A DNA stretch of 64,000 nt from Heliopora coerulea (Eukaryota > Cnidaria > Anthozoa > Scleralcyonacea > Helioporidae). The translations under genes and the position numbers were made by a program. The notes beneath the pieces are model-generated. The model saw only the letters and a program-made list of their open reading frames with translations. It did no database searches and had not been told where the DNA came from. Positions 11,520-23,330 of the stretch are shown in pieces. The stretch spans positions 248,001 to 312,000 of the forward strand of contig JASJOG010000194.1 of assembly GCA_030142905.1 (NCBI GenBank). The letters run 5' to 3'. Position 1 is the first letter of the stretch; every line of letters begins with the position of its first letter.

Positions 11520-14500
11520 CTTCAGTTGAAATAAAAAAGTGAACTGTTATTCACAATGCTCTTGCATGAAACTTAACAAGAACAACTGCAAAGAGGAGAG
11601 AAATAAAGTGCAAAATGAGAACAAAACTGAGTATTTCAACAAGATTACTTTAACTTGTCCAAACATTGGTGCAGAAAGTTCTCGTTCAACCTCACAAAAT
11701 GACAAACATCAGGAATTAAACCGAAGTTCTCATGTTGAGCAAGCCAGAGTAGAGTATTAACATGTCATGGGTTGTGCTTTGGCGACACCCGGCTGGAAAA
11801 GGTCGACCGATATTTCAACCAAAATGTAGCATGTGACATAATCTGACCTCACTTTGGCTTAAAAAGTTTTGAACTTAACTTAAAAAGTTATTACTACGTT
11901 TCGACATCTAGTGTCTGCATCAGGTAGTTCTTTGTGCTGATAAGCTCCTACTTTGGTATCCTTACAGAGCCACTGATTACGTTATAAATTAACCAGATGC
12001 ATGTAGGCTTCCGCTGATAGACCAGCAATATCACGATTCACTGAAGTGTGGGCGCGATTCATAAGCTATCATTCCAGACAAAACGATCCTTCAGCTAAGA
12101 AGGAACAGACGCTATTTATTCTATTCAGTGCAATGGCACTGATCAGTAATATATCGACCAGATCAAACGTCAGTTTGATACGCATTCAAAAGAACGCTAA
12201 AAATCTGCTTTCCTGTAATTTTCTTAAAAAGAAAATTATGGCACACTGGAACACGCGTGCCAAACCAGTAATACGATTGCGTGGGAAAGTTACCAAATCA
12301 TTTCCACCAAATTGCAATACATTCGAAGGCGTTGTCCGCAAATAGGACCCATGCCTTGACGTTTTACTTATCGTTTGATCCGACAACATTGAACATAATA
12401 GACTGAATTCAAACAGCCACCAATTTAATATTCTTATGCATCTATTCAAACGCATTAGCCTGTCTAGTTTCACTCTCGTAAATTGTAATTGCATATGAAT
12501 AGAAACAACGTTGTTGTAAGCGGAGGGATTTTAACAACAATTTTTAACCCAGTCAACATTACACAACGACGTTAAAGCATATAAGATGCAATTTGTGAAC
12601 GACTATCATGAAATTTGGTACCCAGAAATGTTACGTTGAAAATCGGAGTTAAAAATCAACACTTTAAGTCGGCACAACACCCAGGCTTGTCGGGATAGCT
12701 GACATGAATGCTAATAATATGCGCGAAAAAAAATTCTCGATTCTTGTTGGTCGAGAGCAGTGCAATGCTTAAACGTGGAGTCGATGTTACACGAATAGAC
12801 CGTTAATGACGATTCGTAATGCAAGTTAAGTGGGACAAAAAATTGACACCGGTAAATCTTTGTGCAACATCATTTCCATTGCAAATATTCGTTAAAAATC
12901 ATTCGATAAAACATCACCCAAACCAATGCTCAACAATCTGGTTTTTCGTCAAAAATAGCAAACAGCTTCCATGATACAGACTTGCACCTGCTTTCTTTCC
13001 TGGAAAAAAGAAAGTTTGTGCTACAGCTTTCTGAGTATTGCAGTTTCTTACCAAAATCTTTTCCGTTTTTAGATCACGGTGGACAATGCCTTGTTTGTGA
13101 ATATAATCGAGCCCTAGAGAAATTTGTATTGCCCACTGGATGATCTTTGCCATTTGCTTATAATGGTCTTGCGATTTTCCAGGTGTCCTTTCGGGATGTT
13201 TCTCAAGGAAACTTTTCAGGTTTCCAACACAAAGCTCCATTACAAAGACCATTCTTGTTCCTTCCTCTTGATCTAATAACGCTGCTCCATGAAACTTCAC
13301 AATATTGGGGTGACTAAGTTTCCTGAATGGACGTACGGTAAGCATGTTTTAGTAAAACAAAATATGACTATATCGACGTTTAGTTTGCTATGTGACCGTA
13401 AGTTAGTCAGGTCTGTGCTGGAAGCTTAGAACTGACTTTGGTATGAAATAAATGCTGCTAGTTTACTACTTTAAACATGAATGCAAAGAAATAAAAACAA
13501 ACTAGTATAGTCTCACTCCGGATCTCAGGTATCTTCGTTTTTCAAGAGTCCCTCATCTTCCTAGTATGCGTCATTGTCAGGTGACTTTTTGTCTTAGGAG
13601 ACCTTACTAATGACAAAGTTGTCTGAAGAATTGTCTAAATCTCAAAGCTTTAAAAAAACCCTAAGCTTGGTTAAAGAAAGGCAATAGCATTTGCTTAGCA
13701 TGGTAGACAGTTTGCGAGTAAGGTAAGTTGGTCGGGAAGATAAAGGCGACTAGATTTTGAGGACACAAACAACTGCGGGAACAATAAGAATGAGAATGGT
13801 TTGTATCACTGGTGGGAGAACCGGGGATTGTGGGACTTCTATCCCACACCTGGCGAGATCGGAGTTTATGCCCTTCCAGTTTCCGGTTTGATTGCATGAT
13901 ATACATAATCTACCGGTTAGTTATCTAGTTTGTTGGTATATTATCGGCAACTCTTACATGTAAGTACATTTGACGTCGTTCGACGACACTTTTGAACTGG
14001 CTTCAGGAACTTCCACATTAATATTTAGGCGGGAGGTTGGCCCACACCCCCCCGCTGTGTACCAACTTCCGTTTGATGTCCCTCAGTCTCCCCCTTCCCA
14101 GTGACACTATCCTCCACTCCGAATAGTTAGTTGCTTTCATTGTAATAAGAATATTGGTAAAAATTCCTACTCTTTAATCAATTATGTTTAATAACTGGAC
14201 TTAACAACAGTGACAAATGTTAAATTTTCAAGTACGTGCCATGATTTTACCTTAAAATTTCATCTTCGGTCAACAAAACATGGGCATTGGAAGTATTCAG
14301 GACATCATTAAATACTTTCAATGCCACAGCTCGTTCTTTCCCACGTCCTTTCATCGTTCCTTTGTAAACGGTAGCAAATCTCCCTTGTCCGAGACAAGAG
14401 CTAGCATCTTCTTTCCACTCCAGTTCGGCGCAGTTAATGTCCACGGGTCTAACTTCCTTTATGGCAAAAATGGCCAAATTACCCCTTATTATCGTGCTTT

Positions 14501-17500
14501 CCAAGTTGATAGGACCAAAAAACTTTTCAGTTTCTTTGTTTGTACGAGTTTCATTGCAAAGTTGCTCGAGTAAAATATGGTTAGCCTCAATAATTGCTGG
14601 GATTTTAGCTTTAATTTGCTCAAGAAAAAGCTGCACTTCTTCCAGCTGTTCCTTCATATTAGGTCTCAAGTTATCCCCCTTAGTCATAACCGCAAGATAA
14701 TCTTTGGACTTTTGGCAAAGATAACCGCTTCTGTTCTTGTCATACTGTCGCAGTTTCATATCCCCTTTCATCTTATTTATCGCATTCTTCACTGCATCCA
14801 CGGAAATATTAAGGACAAAACCTACAAACCCAAATCGATGCCCTTTGGGACTAGTGCCAGGTTCTTCGTTCGGCTGCTGATCCACCGGACTATCGGAGAC
14901 TATACTGTTTTCAGCGATCTGTATCTGAGCCTGTACTAAGTTCAACTGCCTAGAAAATTGTTGAACAAGTGATTGTCGAGCATCTGAACATACGTGGTTG
15001 TCTATCTCCCATTGCTCAATCTCATCGCGGAATCGACTTTTCACTGCTTTCTCGACATCGTTTTCCGTGGCTTCCCAAGTATCTTGTTTTCTCGGAGCGT
15101 CGTCATCGGTCCAGGAAGTAAGTCGCGATTGAACATCCTTTGATGTCAGATGTTCAGAGAGCTTCCGGACAATTTCGCTAATCTGGGCGTCCAATTCGTC
15201 CTGAAGATTCTTCATTACCCATTGTTGTTCGCTCTTGATCTGCACCACTTGAGCTGCTACTATGTCTAATTTTCTAAAAACCTTATCTCGATCTTTGGTT
15301 GCATTGTGTATGAAGGCCTTCGTGTGGTAAATCATCCGCGAAAGGAGATAATCCAACCATCTAATAAAAAGTAACGCAAGATTTTTTCGATCAAATAATT
15401 CTTTCATGCAACTGATTAAACGATGAGAAAAAGTAAAATTACGCTACATGGCGAGGTCAACTTGGAAAGTTGTATGATTGGTCAAGAAAGTCAATTTGAT
15501 TGGACTATGTCTAACCATAATCGTTTGCGCGTAGTAATCGTTACATCTTGCTAAAATATAGCAAGACAGGGTTTTAAAAAGATTAGATTTGGTAACAAGA
15601 AAGCTTACACAAACATGTTGAGCATTCAGACCTCTGTTATTATAGAGATGATTTAACTCTGCAAAGCGCTGTGGTGAAATGTACAGCAGCTATCTTTTTC
15701 GGTAACGTCAATTAAAATTTTCAACTTAACTTTGAGGCATGGAATAAGGACAAAATGCGCTCTTCATGTCAATCAGACCCCACCCTAGCTTTTGCTGGTT
15801 GGTAAGTAGGACAATGCATTCTTACTTCCAGTGAGTTTGGAGTCTGGCTTCCACAGATCTCTGAACCAAGGTTTTGATTCCGTTGATAAGGATCTCGAAA
15901 TCAGAAGAAATTGCTCCGTGACGTTGGGCTACAGTGGCATTTCTGGTTGAAAGACATATGACCTGCAAGTTAGGCTGCAGATTTGGCCAGCATCTTTTCA
16001 ATTTTTTGATAACGTGATTCTTAACTTCGTTAGTTTCTTTCGGCGGTACGTTATCCCACTTGTTGCAGACAAAGAGGGCACATTCATATAGAAAGCGTTG
16101 TTTCCTTTCTACTTTTTGCACATCTTCGAGAAGCTTTTCAATCTATAGCAAAAGATACAAAAGTAGGCGGTCTATTGTGGGTTTTTCTGTTTTGTTTTTT
16201 TCGTTTTTTGGGTTTTTTTTCCACGTCATGTTTCATCAAGCAAGAAAAGCTCTGTAATTTTAATGTTACTACAATGAAATTTTCATTGGATTCTATATTC
16301 CAATCGTTTCGTCAGCACAAATTATTCGCACAGAATCCTTTCATTAAGACTATCTACAAGCTTTTTCTCAATCTAAATAGTCCTCTCGTCCGTCTCTCGA
16401 TCTTAATCCGAATAAATACAAGCTCTAAAGTTCATGATTAAACCGCCAGTTACAGTGGAATAACAATTTACCACAAATAGCTTTTAAATTTCGTGGATAG
16501 TAAAAAGAACCACGAAAATCATGAAAATACTTATTTATCACCTCAATCATTAATCCACTGACATATATATGATTCAGGTGTGCAATCAATTGATGTACCA
16601 ACCTACCTGGCTCTCGCTCTGGATATACCAACATATTTGGTACTCTCTCCACATGTGTCAACCTATCTGGTACTCTCTCCAGATGTGCCAACCTACCTGG
16701 TGCTCTCTCCACATGAGCCAACCAACCTGGTACTCCTCCCAGAGGCACCTACCTACATGGCACTCTCTCCACATGTGCCCACCTACCTGGCACTCTCTCC
16801 ATATGTGCTAACAAACCTATTTGGCACTTTCTCACCATGTAGCTCTGTGGAGCAACTGCATTACTACCACAATGCATCATTGTACCCCCTTAGCCTGAAT
16901 TGGATTTTTCTGAGTTCATTTCACTTTTTTTCAAAAATTTCTAAGTATTTGCTTTTTCGAAGTCCAGGCTAAGCATGTAAAATAGCCCATTGTATCATTG
17001 ATAAACTAGGTTTAGTTAAGTAACATAGCATAAATATTTCTTTCTCTACGATGACAAGTGATAAATACTAACCCGATCTCGTTGAACTCCTCCAGCGTTA
17101 GTGCTATTGATAACGTATATAAAGCAAAAAGCTTCAGGGAGATAGTCCGTAACAATTTTATCCATGATTTCCGACTCACCAATACCAGGACTATCAACAA
17201 TAACAATTCCTTTCTAAAATAAAGATAATAGAGTTTTAAGTGACTCTAATACCATACTATGATAAAAAGGGTCTGGGAAGCTGATTGGACGGCTTAGGCA
17301 AAGGCCAGCAAGGGGGGTATGGGGAGTCGCGTAGCCAGGAATTTGAAAGTGGGGGTCAGAAGAAACTTGACACAAATGTACGACCAGCCGACAATTTTAA
17401 AAAGTAAAAGACAAAACATTTTCCGAAAAACAGTGTCATCTTGTAAACTCAAGATTCGAATTATATAAGAGCCGAAAATGAAATGGTAATATTTCGATTT

Positions 17501-20500
17501 TATTACAAAATCATCTTCAGACCAAGTAAAGATGATTTTGTAATAAAATCGAAATATTACCATTTCACTTTCGTCTCTTATATAACTCGAATCTGCAGTT
17601 TACAAGATGACACTGTTTTTCGGAATATGTTTTGTCTTTTACTGAGATATTCGTTATGTACTGACAAATACAATCAAGTAAAGATTAACCAGGGCATTTC
17701 CCCGATAGCAAAAGTAAAATTGTTTGCAAAACTTGACAAAAGAATGAATAAAAAGACGATTTCACATAAAAACAGGCTGCTCCATGAGCGGGATGATACA
17801 GCCCAACATACTTCCTTTTACTTCGGCTATCACGTCTATCACAACCACTTCGGTACCCACGGACCATCTCCTTTTCGTCCTTAGAAAAACGATTCATCGC
17901 AAAAATTTCTCATTGAGCTTCTTCCATATGCTTAAAATTAAAAGCCAAAACTTATTTAGCAATTTTTCATTTTAAAATTTTAAGCACAAACTGAATCCGC
18001 ATCGAACAAGCTTAAATTTAGTGACAAATACTGAAGATGTACCGACAGGTCTGGTCTGGACGACTAGTGGGATGGAGGCAACTGTTCCGGTGCCCCTCTT
18101 TTTCCTACGCTATTGGGGATGGGGCATGTTGCTCCATCTCGTTTCTTCGCGCTGAAATTGTGGTTTTCGTTCTTTTATCCTCGTTGAGGACTTCATTCTC
18201 TCAAAAATCCTTCATGTTCTCCTCGAATAAATCGCGTGAGCAGCTCCTTATCCCGCCTGAGCGGGGTAATAAACACGAATACAATTTTTTGTCGTGCTGA
18301 CGTTAAATTGGACAGTTGTCGAACTAAAACCAGAGCAGTGAGGCAAACCACGTCTAGATTTCGCAACAGTTTGGCCAAAGCTTCACCTAGAGTATTCCAT
18401 AGGCCAAGCAATGGCAGGTTCCCCTTACACATCAGTTGAATACAACTACCAGAATGCCTTTCGTAATTTTCTTTCTAATGTTAATCGGAGCAATTGTCTT
18501 TCCATTCGCTTTGGGAACTCAATGTTTGCATGAAAATGAAAAACCCGCAAAGTGTTCTGGTAGTTGTATTCAGCTGACGTAATAAGGGGAACCGTCGATG
18601 GGAATAGGGACCCGTAGCCTGCCTCGCCAGCTGCGTGCCCCTCAGCATTCGCCACTATTTTGTGACTACTTTTGTGACTAAAATTGGACCAATTCAAAAC
18701 ATTTGTGGCAGCGAAACAGAATTTCTGACTCGGACAGAAATTTTCTTGGGAATTTTCAGTCTTAAATCATATCTCACCTCTAGCAGTTCGTGCGGCCAAA
18801 AAAGTTCGATCTTCTTAAAAGATGAACCTCTTTCACGATCATGTTTCATATGCAAGTAAGGAGAAAGCTGATCAAGGTACTTTTCGCCCTTCGCCGGTTG
18901 GGAAAGTAAAATTTCTTTTGTTTCCAGTCCTGTGTCTGGGTCTTCCTTCTTATAGTGGGCCACGATTCTTTTCTCCTTCCCGTACTTCAGTTCACAAATT
19001 GTTGACGTCGTGCTTAGCAAAGCGTAAGGAAGCAGATCCTCTCCTAAAATTAGGTTTAATAGACTGCTTTTTCCAGCGCTAGTTTCACCTGTACAATTTT
19101 AAACATTATGTAAGTTTTGTAAGAAGTGCGCAACATTCCGAGGCATTTATGGGGGATTGGGGGAATTGGCGCTGAGTTGTCAAAAGTATGAGCCGTGCTT
19201 ATCCTTTTTAGAAGTACTAGTATAGCAGTTTTAACCTTTTAGCGACAGAAACGTAGATCATAACTATTACATAGAAATCCTGACTTTAATAACTGTATTC
19301 ACGGAAATTTTTTCCTTTTTTGAGCCATCTGATTAGTTGCCCGACAAAACCATTAGTGGAAAAGCCAAATTCTACAAACAGTTGTATCTGCTTATAGCAA
19401 ATTTACCACACTCACTTTTAAACCTTGTTCCCCTCTCCCATTGTTTCACCCAGCGCAACGTAAAGTAAAAAGCGTCTTTATTTAAACTGGATAAGCGTAT
19501 CACCTTAAGCTTGCTTAGCTGTTCTCCCAAGAGGTTCAGTAAGGGCCACCCCTCATGGGTCCACGATTCTAGACGAGAAAACCGGAGTACCCGGAGAAAA
19601 CCTGTTAAACTTGGTAGAGTCAAACTGGACAACACTCTTCACTTGTGATCAAAGTAACTATGATAAGACAACTGCACAGAGCCGGAATCCTTCCCTAGTC
19701 ACAGATGTGGGAGACATGTGCACTGCCACTGTGCCACCAATTAGTGTTTATTGCTTTCTTAAGCTTTGATATATCATCATGCACGACTATCTCATGGATA
19801 ATTAAAAAGTAGAAAGTTGCTTAGACAGTGTTGAATGACGTGTAAAAAAGGCCATAAGGGAATTGCATCTCCTCTCTAGTTTGGCTAGTTAGTTTTGGCT
19901 TTTTAATATCTCAACGATATCTACCTGCGACGAGGACAACGTATTCATTTACTTCTAAACGTTTTTGGTGGTTTGTGACTTCTTCCTTCACATTAACGGC
20001 TAGATTCCTGTTCAACAGATGAATAAGCCTGTCGTCCATTTTTTTAAGACACTCTTCTGTACGCAAGTAAAGTTGAAGTAATTCGCCTCTCTTCCTCGCA
20101 TCTTCATCCTTCATTTCTGAGAACACCGAAAAAGCCTAAACGGGTTAGAGTAGAAAGCAAAAGAATTATGGCTGATTTACATAGGAAAATCATTTGGTTT
20201 CAGTGCAAGCACGATTAATTCAAAAAGATAGCGTTTTCTAGAAATTCTAAAATTTACTTTTACAAACCCGCAAGTCACATAGCCTTCCGCGAGGCCAACT
20301 CGGTTTAACGTCGTCGTGCCTTGGCTGTTAAAAATTCCTGTTTTTCACTATAAAAAGCTACTGCAATAATTTACAGTAACCATACTGTAAAACTACTTTA
20401 TGGTAGAAAACTCTGTTCCCACAAAACTGATTTCCGTATTTCAATCAGGCAAAATGCTGTGATTCATTTTGTTTCTTATAAATTTCACTGTAAATTTACT

Positions 20501-22713
20501 TTTCTTCGGGAAATCTTCAGCACTTTTTCACGAGTCCAAGCTGCCTGTAGTGTTTACTGTAACATAACAGAAATTGTGGGTAATGTGCACGGGAGTGCCT
20601 CTCCTCACTCTCTTTGCCTGCTCGCGCGTTAACACTATCTTTTTTCACACTTCATGCGCCTTCGAAACTTGGTCAGAGGTAGACTTGGAGCAATTCTATC
20701 CCAAGAGTAATCACAGCACTATGTCATTCATTCTGGGAAAAACAAAATTCTTATTTTAAGAAAAAAATCTTGTTTTAAGACCATATTTCTTTTAGCGTAA
20801 ATTAAGAAACGTTATCTTGTCTCGCAGACAGGATAATTTTTCTTAATAGCCTGTCCAGATAAGAAAAAATTTACTAAAAAACGCTAGACATATTTTCTTG
20901 CATTAAAGAAAATATATCAACTGTAACTAGACAGGAAAAATATCCTTGAATGAAGATATATTTTCTTAAATTTCTTGAAAGAAGAAAAAAATCCACATTA
21001 CTTTTCTTATTAAGAATTCATTTCTTAAAGCCGGGAAACAATGGCGCAACTAGAAATTTTGAAGGGCAGGGGTCCATGGCTAGTAACAGGGCAACTGTTC
21101 GAATCATTATTACAGCGATTGAAACTATTAGCTAACGAAAGCACCTCGGGAATCAAAATCAGTCCTCCAATTTCTTAACTGGAATCTAAGATGATTTGTA
21201 AACTATCAATATAATATGTTGAATGCTCACGAATTAATATTTATTCCAATCCTGGAAGGCAAAAAAAAAATTGTCTTAAGAAAAAGGACAGGACTCGCGA
21301 CCCCCATCCCCTCCCTTATTTGCGCGACTGGGAAATTAGTCTTAAAACTACAAAAAATATCTACCAAAGATTTTAGTTTTTTGCAGTGCAGTCCATTTCT
21401 ACGTACTTATGATAACGTTCACTGCGTGCAGCAGCAATAGTCTCCGGCTGCGTTTCTTGACACGTATACAACAGAGTCCTTTTAGAAACCTCGAAGTTTT
21501 TTATGGCTAAAAATAAATGATCTGGAAGCCAATATGACGTCAATAATCGGCGACCTCTTAAATGCAAAAATTTAGACAGCTAATTTATCGCAATCATCAC
21601 TTGCGTAATTCCTGGTTCGCTTCAGGTTTCGAATTATATTATAGCTTTGTAAACGCGTTCACGGTTGAGAGAAATGTACTGGGCAAAATGTAGGGTTTTC
21701 AGCAGCACTTTTTAAATCAGGCGTCACTCTTAATTACGGAAAATGCAGTTAACAAGGCTATTTATACGAAAGAAATATGACGTGCCTCATAAAAGACGCT
21801 CCTTATGACCTTATGTCAGATACGAACCGGTTGTTCATGTGAATAGGACACCCCGTGGTGCGTTAGACGAGGCTTCTGTAAAGCATGGTGATCGGTTTTG
21901 TACTGTTTATGTGAGCGTTTTTGAACCTTCAGTATGGAGCGCGGTAATGGTCCAAGAATCATTGATTGAATGAAAAAATTAACGCTATCCATGAGGATGG
22001 ATAGATTCTGAAATAATGGATAAATTGATGAAATAATGGATAAAATGAAATGATGGATAAATTCTGATAGATTCTGATAGATTCTGAGGATGATTCTGAA
22101 ATAGAATTGAAACACTGCACATCCATCCTCATGGATAGCTTTAAATTGTCGCGAGAATAACTCGTGCACTTAAATTGGATAAAAACTCGCCGCCGATCCC
22201 TGTGGACTCCATAGCTCAACAGGTACAGCGGCGGACCGATATCTCGAAGGTGCGAGTTCAAATCCCGCTCGAGTCAACATTTTTCAGTTGACTTCGGCAG
22301 TGTAGGTTAATTGTGAAGTTACCGTTTCATAATACCCTGAGGATGATTTTGAAATTACATTGCAAACTAAATACAAAACACTTAGGATAAGCATTTGCTT
22401 ATACGATAAGATATCAAATTTCAGAATCAACAAAGCATCACTTCACCAGATCTGAGAATGATATTTATATGATTCACTCCCGTCTTGCTCAGTTGTTTGC
22501 TTTGTCTCAGCAGCCTCCAGGAGTACCATCTCTTACCTTCCCTGCCGTCCAAGTGGCTTTCTTCTTAGATTTGTTAAGCTCCTCTTTTACTTTCGCTTTC
22601 ATCTCGTTAAGAGTTGTCAGCCCATCAGCGGACACTCCCAGCGTTGACATTGTTAGAGCCATTGTTATTAAGTTATCAATGGCATCGATGTCCGGCGTCT
22701 CTCGACACGCCAT
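11118..22713 (-). CDS. Dynamin-like GTPase / protein kinase fusion, DSTYK-like
   Basis: Eight exons join in phase: 22713-22537, 20135-19925, 19088-18778, 17213-17073, 16142-15826, 15411-14251, 13322-13052 and 11519-11118. Total 2991 nt, 996 residues. Order: helical N-terminus; GTPase with P-loop GETSAGKSS (about 130), STTSTI switch, DSPG (about 240) and NKWD (about 307); a long helical middle (390-720); kinase with LGQGRFATVYKG (about 726), VALK Lys (751), HRDLKTEK (854-861), DVG (874) and APE (898). Human DSTYK is about 930 residues, with a GTPase-like N-terminus and C-terminal kinase, so the family call is reasonable. Oddities: the catalytic-loop Asn is Lys, and DFG is DVG. It lies antisense between two receptor-array genes. 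Its substrate and role are unknown. Confidence 0.85.
11520..13051 (-). other. Intron 7 of the GTPase-kinase gene
   Basis: No further exon seen. It holds a decayed hammerhead-like core at 11891-11928 (minus) and unremarkable AT-rich DNA. The three open frames of about 70-100 codons in it resemble no family I know. Confidence 0.6.
13052..13322 (-). CDS. GTPase-kinase gene, exon 7 (kinase core)
   Basis: Starts RKLSHPNIVKFHGAALLD, includes the hinge-like FVMELCVGNL, and ends HRDLKTEKIL in phase 0 at a GTAAGA donor. The position of the Mg-binding Asn (HRDLKxxN) is Lys here. Confidence 0.9.
13323..14250 (-). other. Intron 6 of the GTPase-kinase gene
   Basis: 928 bp between in-phase exons. Nothing else was recognised. 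Confidence 0.6.
14251..15411 (-). CDS. GTPase-kinase gene, exon 6 (helical middle and kinase N-lobe)
   Basis: The largest exon (1161 nt). It begins NCMKELFDRKNLALL, runs through a charged, helix-rich region with coiled-coil character, and ends with the kinase Gly-rich loop LGQGRFATVYKG and the VALKVF lysine. Phase 2 at its GTAAAA donor. Confidence 0.9.
15826..16142 (-). CDS. GTPase-kinase gene, exon 5 (NKxD motif)
   Basis: Starts IEKLLEDVQKVE after CTATAG. It contains ALFVCNKWDNVP (G4 motif) and ends in phase 2 at a GTAAGA donor. The GTPase fold probably finishes in this exon. Confidence 0.9.
16590..16840. repeat. 30-bp minisatellite in intron 4
   Basis: About eight imperfect copies of a 30-bp unit built on CCAACCTACCTGG then a TCTCTCCACATG-like part. 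Because 30 is divisible by three, the array is open in more than one frame and yields false ORFs on both strands. It lies wholly within the intron between exons 5 and 4 of the GTPase-kinase gene. Confidence 0.85.
17073..17213 (-). CDS. GTPase-kinase gene, exon 4 (DxPG motif)
   Basis: 47 codons in phase 0 on both sides. Starts KGIVIVDSPGIGESEIMD, the G3 motif of dynamin-superfamily GTPases, and ends GGVQRDR at a GTTAGT donor. Confidence 0.9.
17403..17643. repeat. Long hairpin element with 115-bp arms
   Basis: Arms 17403-17517 and 17529-17643 are inverted copies with a few mismatches and an 11-nt loop. Short open frames on both strands begin with the same peptide (MVIFRFYYKIIF), which shows the symmetry. 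It lies in intron 3 of the GTPase-kinase gene. Probably a foldback element; no transposase is present. Confidence 0.85.
18417..18593. mobile_element. 177-bp MITE-like element, copy 1
   Basis: Terminal inverted repeats of about 36 bp start GGTTCCCCTTA at both ends. A second copy of exactly the same length lies at 47286-47462. The core contains TTAATCGGAGCAATTGTCTT in both. No clear target-site duplication is visible, and no coding capacity is present. It sits in an intron of the GTPase-kinase gene. Confidence 0.75.
18778..19088 (-). CDS. GTPase-kinase gene, exon 3 (P-loop)
   Basis: Begins with the bases completing the P-loop Gly, then ETSAGKSSLLNLILGEDLLP. It includes the switch-like STTSTI and ends HELLE in phase 0 at a GTGAGA donor. 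The G1 and G2 motifs are intact. Confidence 0.9.
19435..19740 (-). repeat. tRNA-derived SINE-like element, family C
   Basis: About 300 bp shared with 62440-62745 in the same orientation. On the minus strand its start resembles a tRNA head (TGGCACAGTGG-type A box), and the body contains the complement of GGAGTACCCGGAGAAAACCTG. It lies in an intron of the GTPase-kinase gene. The two copies are diverged, so the family is not young. Confidence 0.6.
19925..20135 (-). CDS. GTPase-kinase gene, exon 2
   Basis: Preceded by a long pyrimidine tract and TTTAG. Encodes AFSVFSEMKDED onward and ends VVLVAG in phase 1 at a GTAGAT donor. The last strand leads directly into the P-loop of the next exon. Confidence 0.8.
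20136..22536 (-). other. Intron 1 of the GTPase-kinase gene
   Basis: 2.4 kb. 20740-21030 is very AT-rich with many TTCTT/AAGAA runs. 21960-22110 carries short tandem GATAGATTCTGA and ATGGATAAA-like repeats. A family B tRNA-like repeat is at 22203-22273. No exon could be fitted here by phase. Confidence 0.55.
22080..22345 (+). repeat. tRNA-derived SINE-like element, family B
   Basis: A tRNA-like part at 22203-22273 starts GACTCCATAGCTCAACAGG and ends with the complementary GAGTC, with a B-box-like GAGTTCAAATCCCGC. About 120 bp upstream and 70 bp downstream are also shared with 41580-41835, so the repeat unit is longer than the tRNA-like part. Confidence 0.7.
22537..22713 (-). CDS. GTPase-kinase gene, exon 1
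   Basis: 59 codons starting MACRETPDIDAIDNLI and ending in phase 0 at AAG with a GTAAGAG donor. It is rich in Lys and Glu and likely helical. The start was chosen because it is the first ATG of the only upstream open segment whose donor phase fits exon 2. No homology was recognised for this piece itself. Confidence 0.65.
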
Positions 22714-22869
22714 GTCTTAGCTTCTTCAGCGTTATCCGTTTGCTAGCGACGAAATTGTTTCTCTGGCACAGGCACAGTGTCACGCACCATGCACAAATTC
22801 TATCTGTGGGCTCGCCAATGCGCCTCTCCGTAACTGAACATGCGCGATGATTTGTAATATGAGATAATC

Positions 22870-23330
22870 GATCAACGATCGTCAAGCTCTATCCTCAGAA
22901 AGACGATTGCTGAGCCCCAGACGGGGATCGAACCCACAACCTTCTTAATACCGGTGAGACGCTCTACCCATTGAGCTACCAAGACTCATACAGAGAGCCA
23001 AGGTGCAAGTTCGACATACGTGTGCGACCTAAGCGGAAGCCACTATACATTAATAATGATATAGATGAAATTTATATGTTAGAAGTATGACATCTTGGAA
23101 ATATCATGAGATGATAGATGAACCATCGTCCTCTATCCTCAGCAAAACCATTTCTGAGCCCCAGACGGGGATCGAACCCGCAACCTTCTGAAGACCGGTG
23201 AGATGCTCTAACCATTGAGCTACCAAGACTCCGATGGAGAGACAAGGTGTAAGTTCGACATATATGTGCGACCTAAGCGGAAGCCACTATATATTAATAA
23301 TGATACAGATGAAATTTATATGTTATATAT
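22870..23330 (-). repeat. Tandem dimer of a 244-bp unit with tRNA-like head, family A
   Basis: Two copies of one unit follow each other in the same orientation, with tRNA-like parts at 22912-22987 and 23156-23231. The sequence between the heads (GTGCGACCTAAGCGGAAGCC and an AT-rich tail) is repeated as well, so this is tandem growth of a whole unit and not two independent insertions. Confidence 0.8.

Noticed and set aside
16580..16972. 130-codon frame with DVPTYLVLSP-like repeats
   Set aside because: Explained by the 30-bp minisatellite between two in-phase exons of the minus-strand gene.
22870..23330. CRISPR-like array
   Set aside because: Only two long tRNA-containing units, no short regular repeat/spacer pattern; eukaryotic context.
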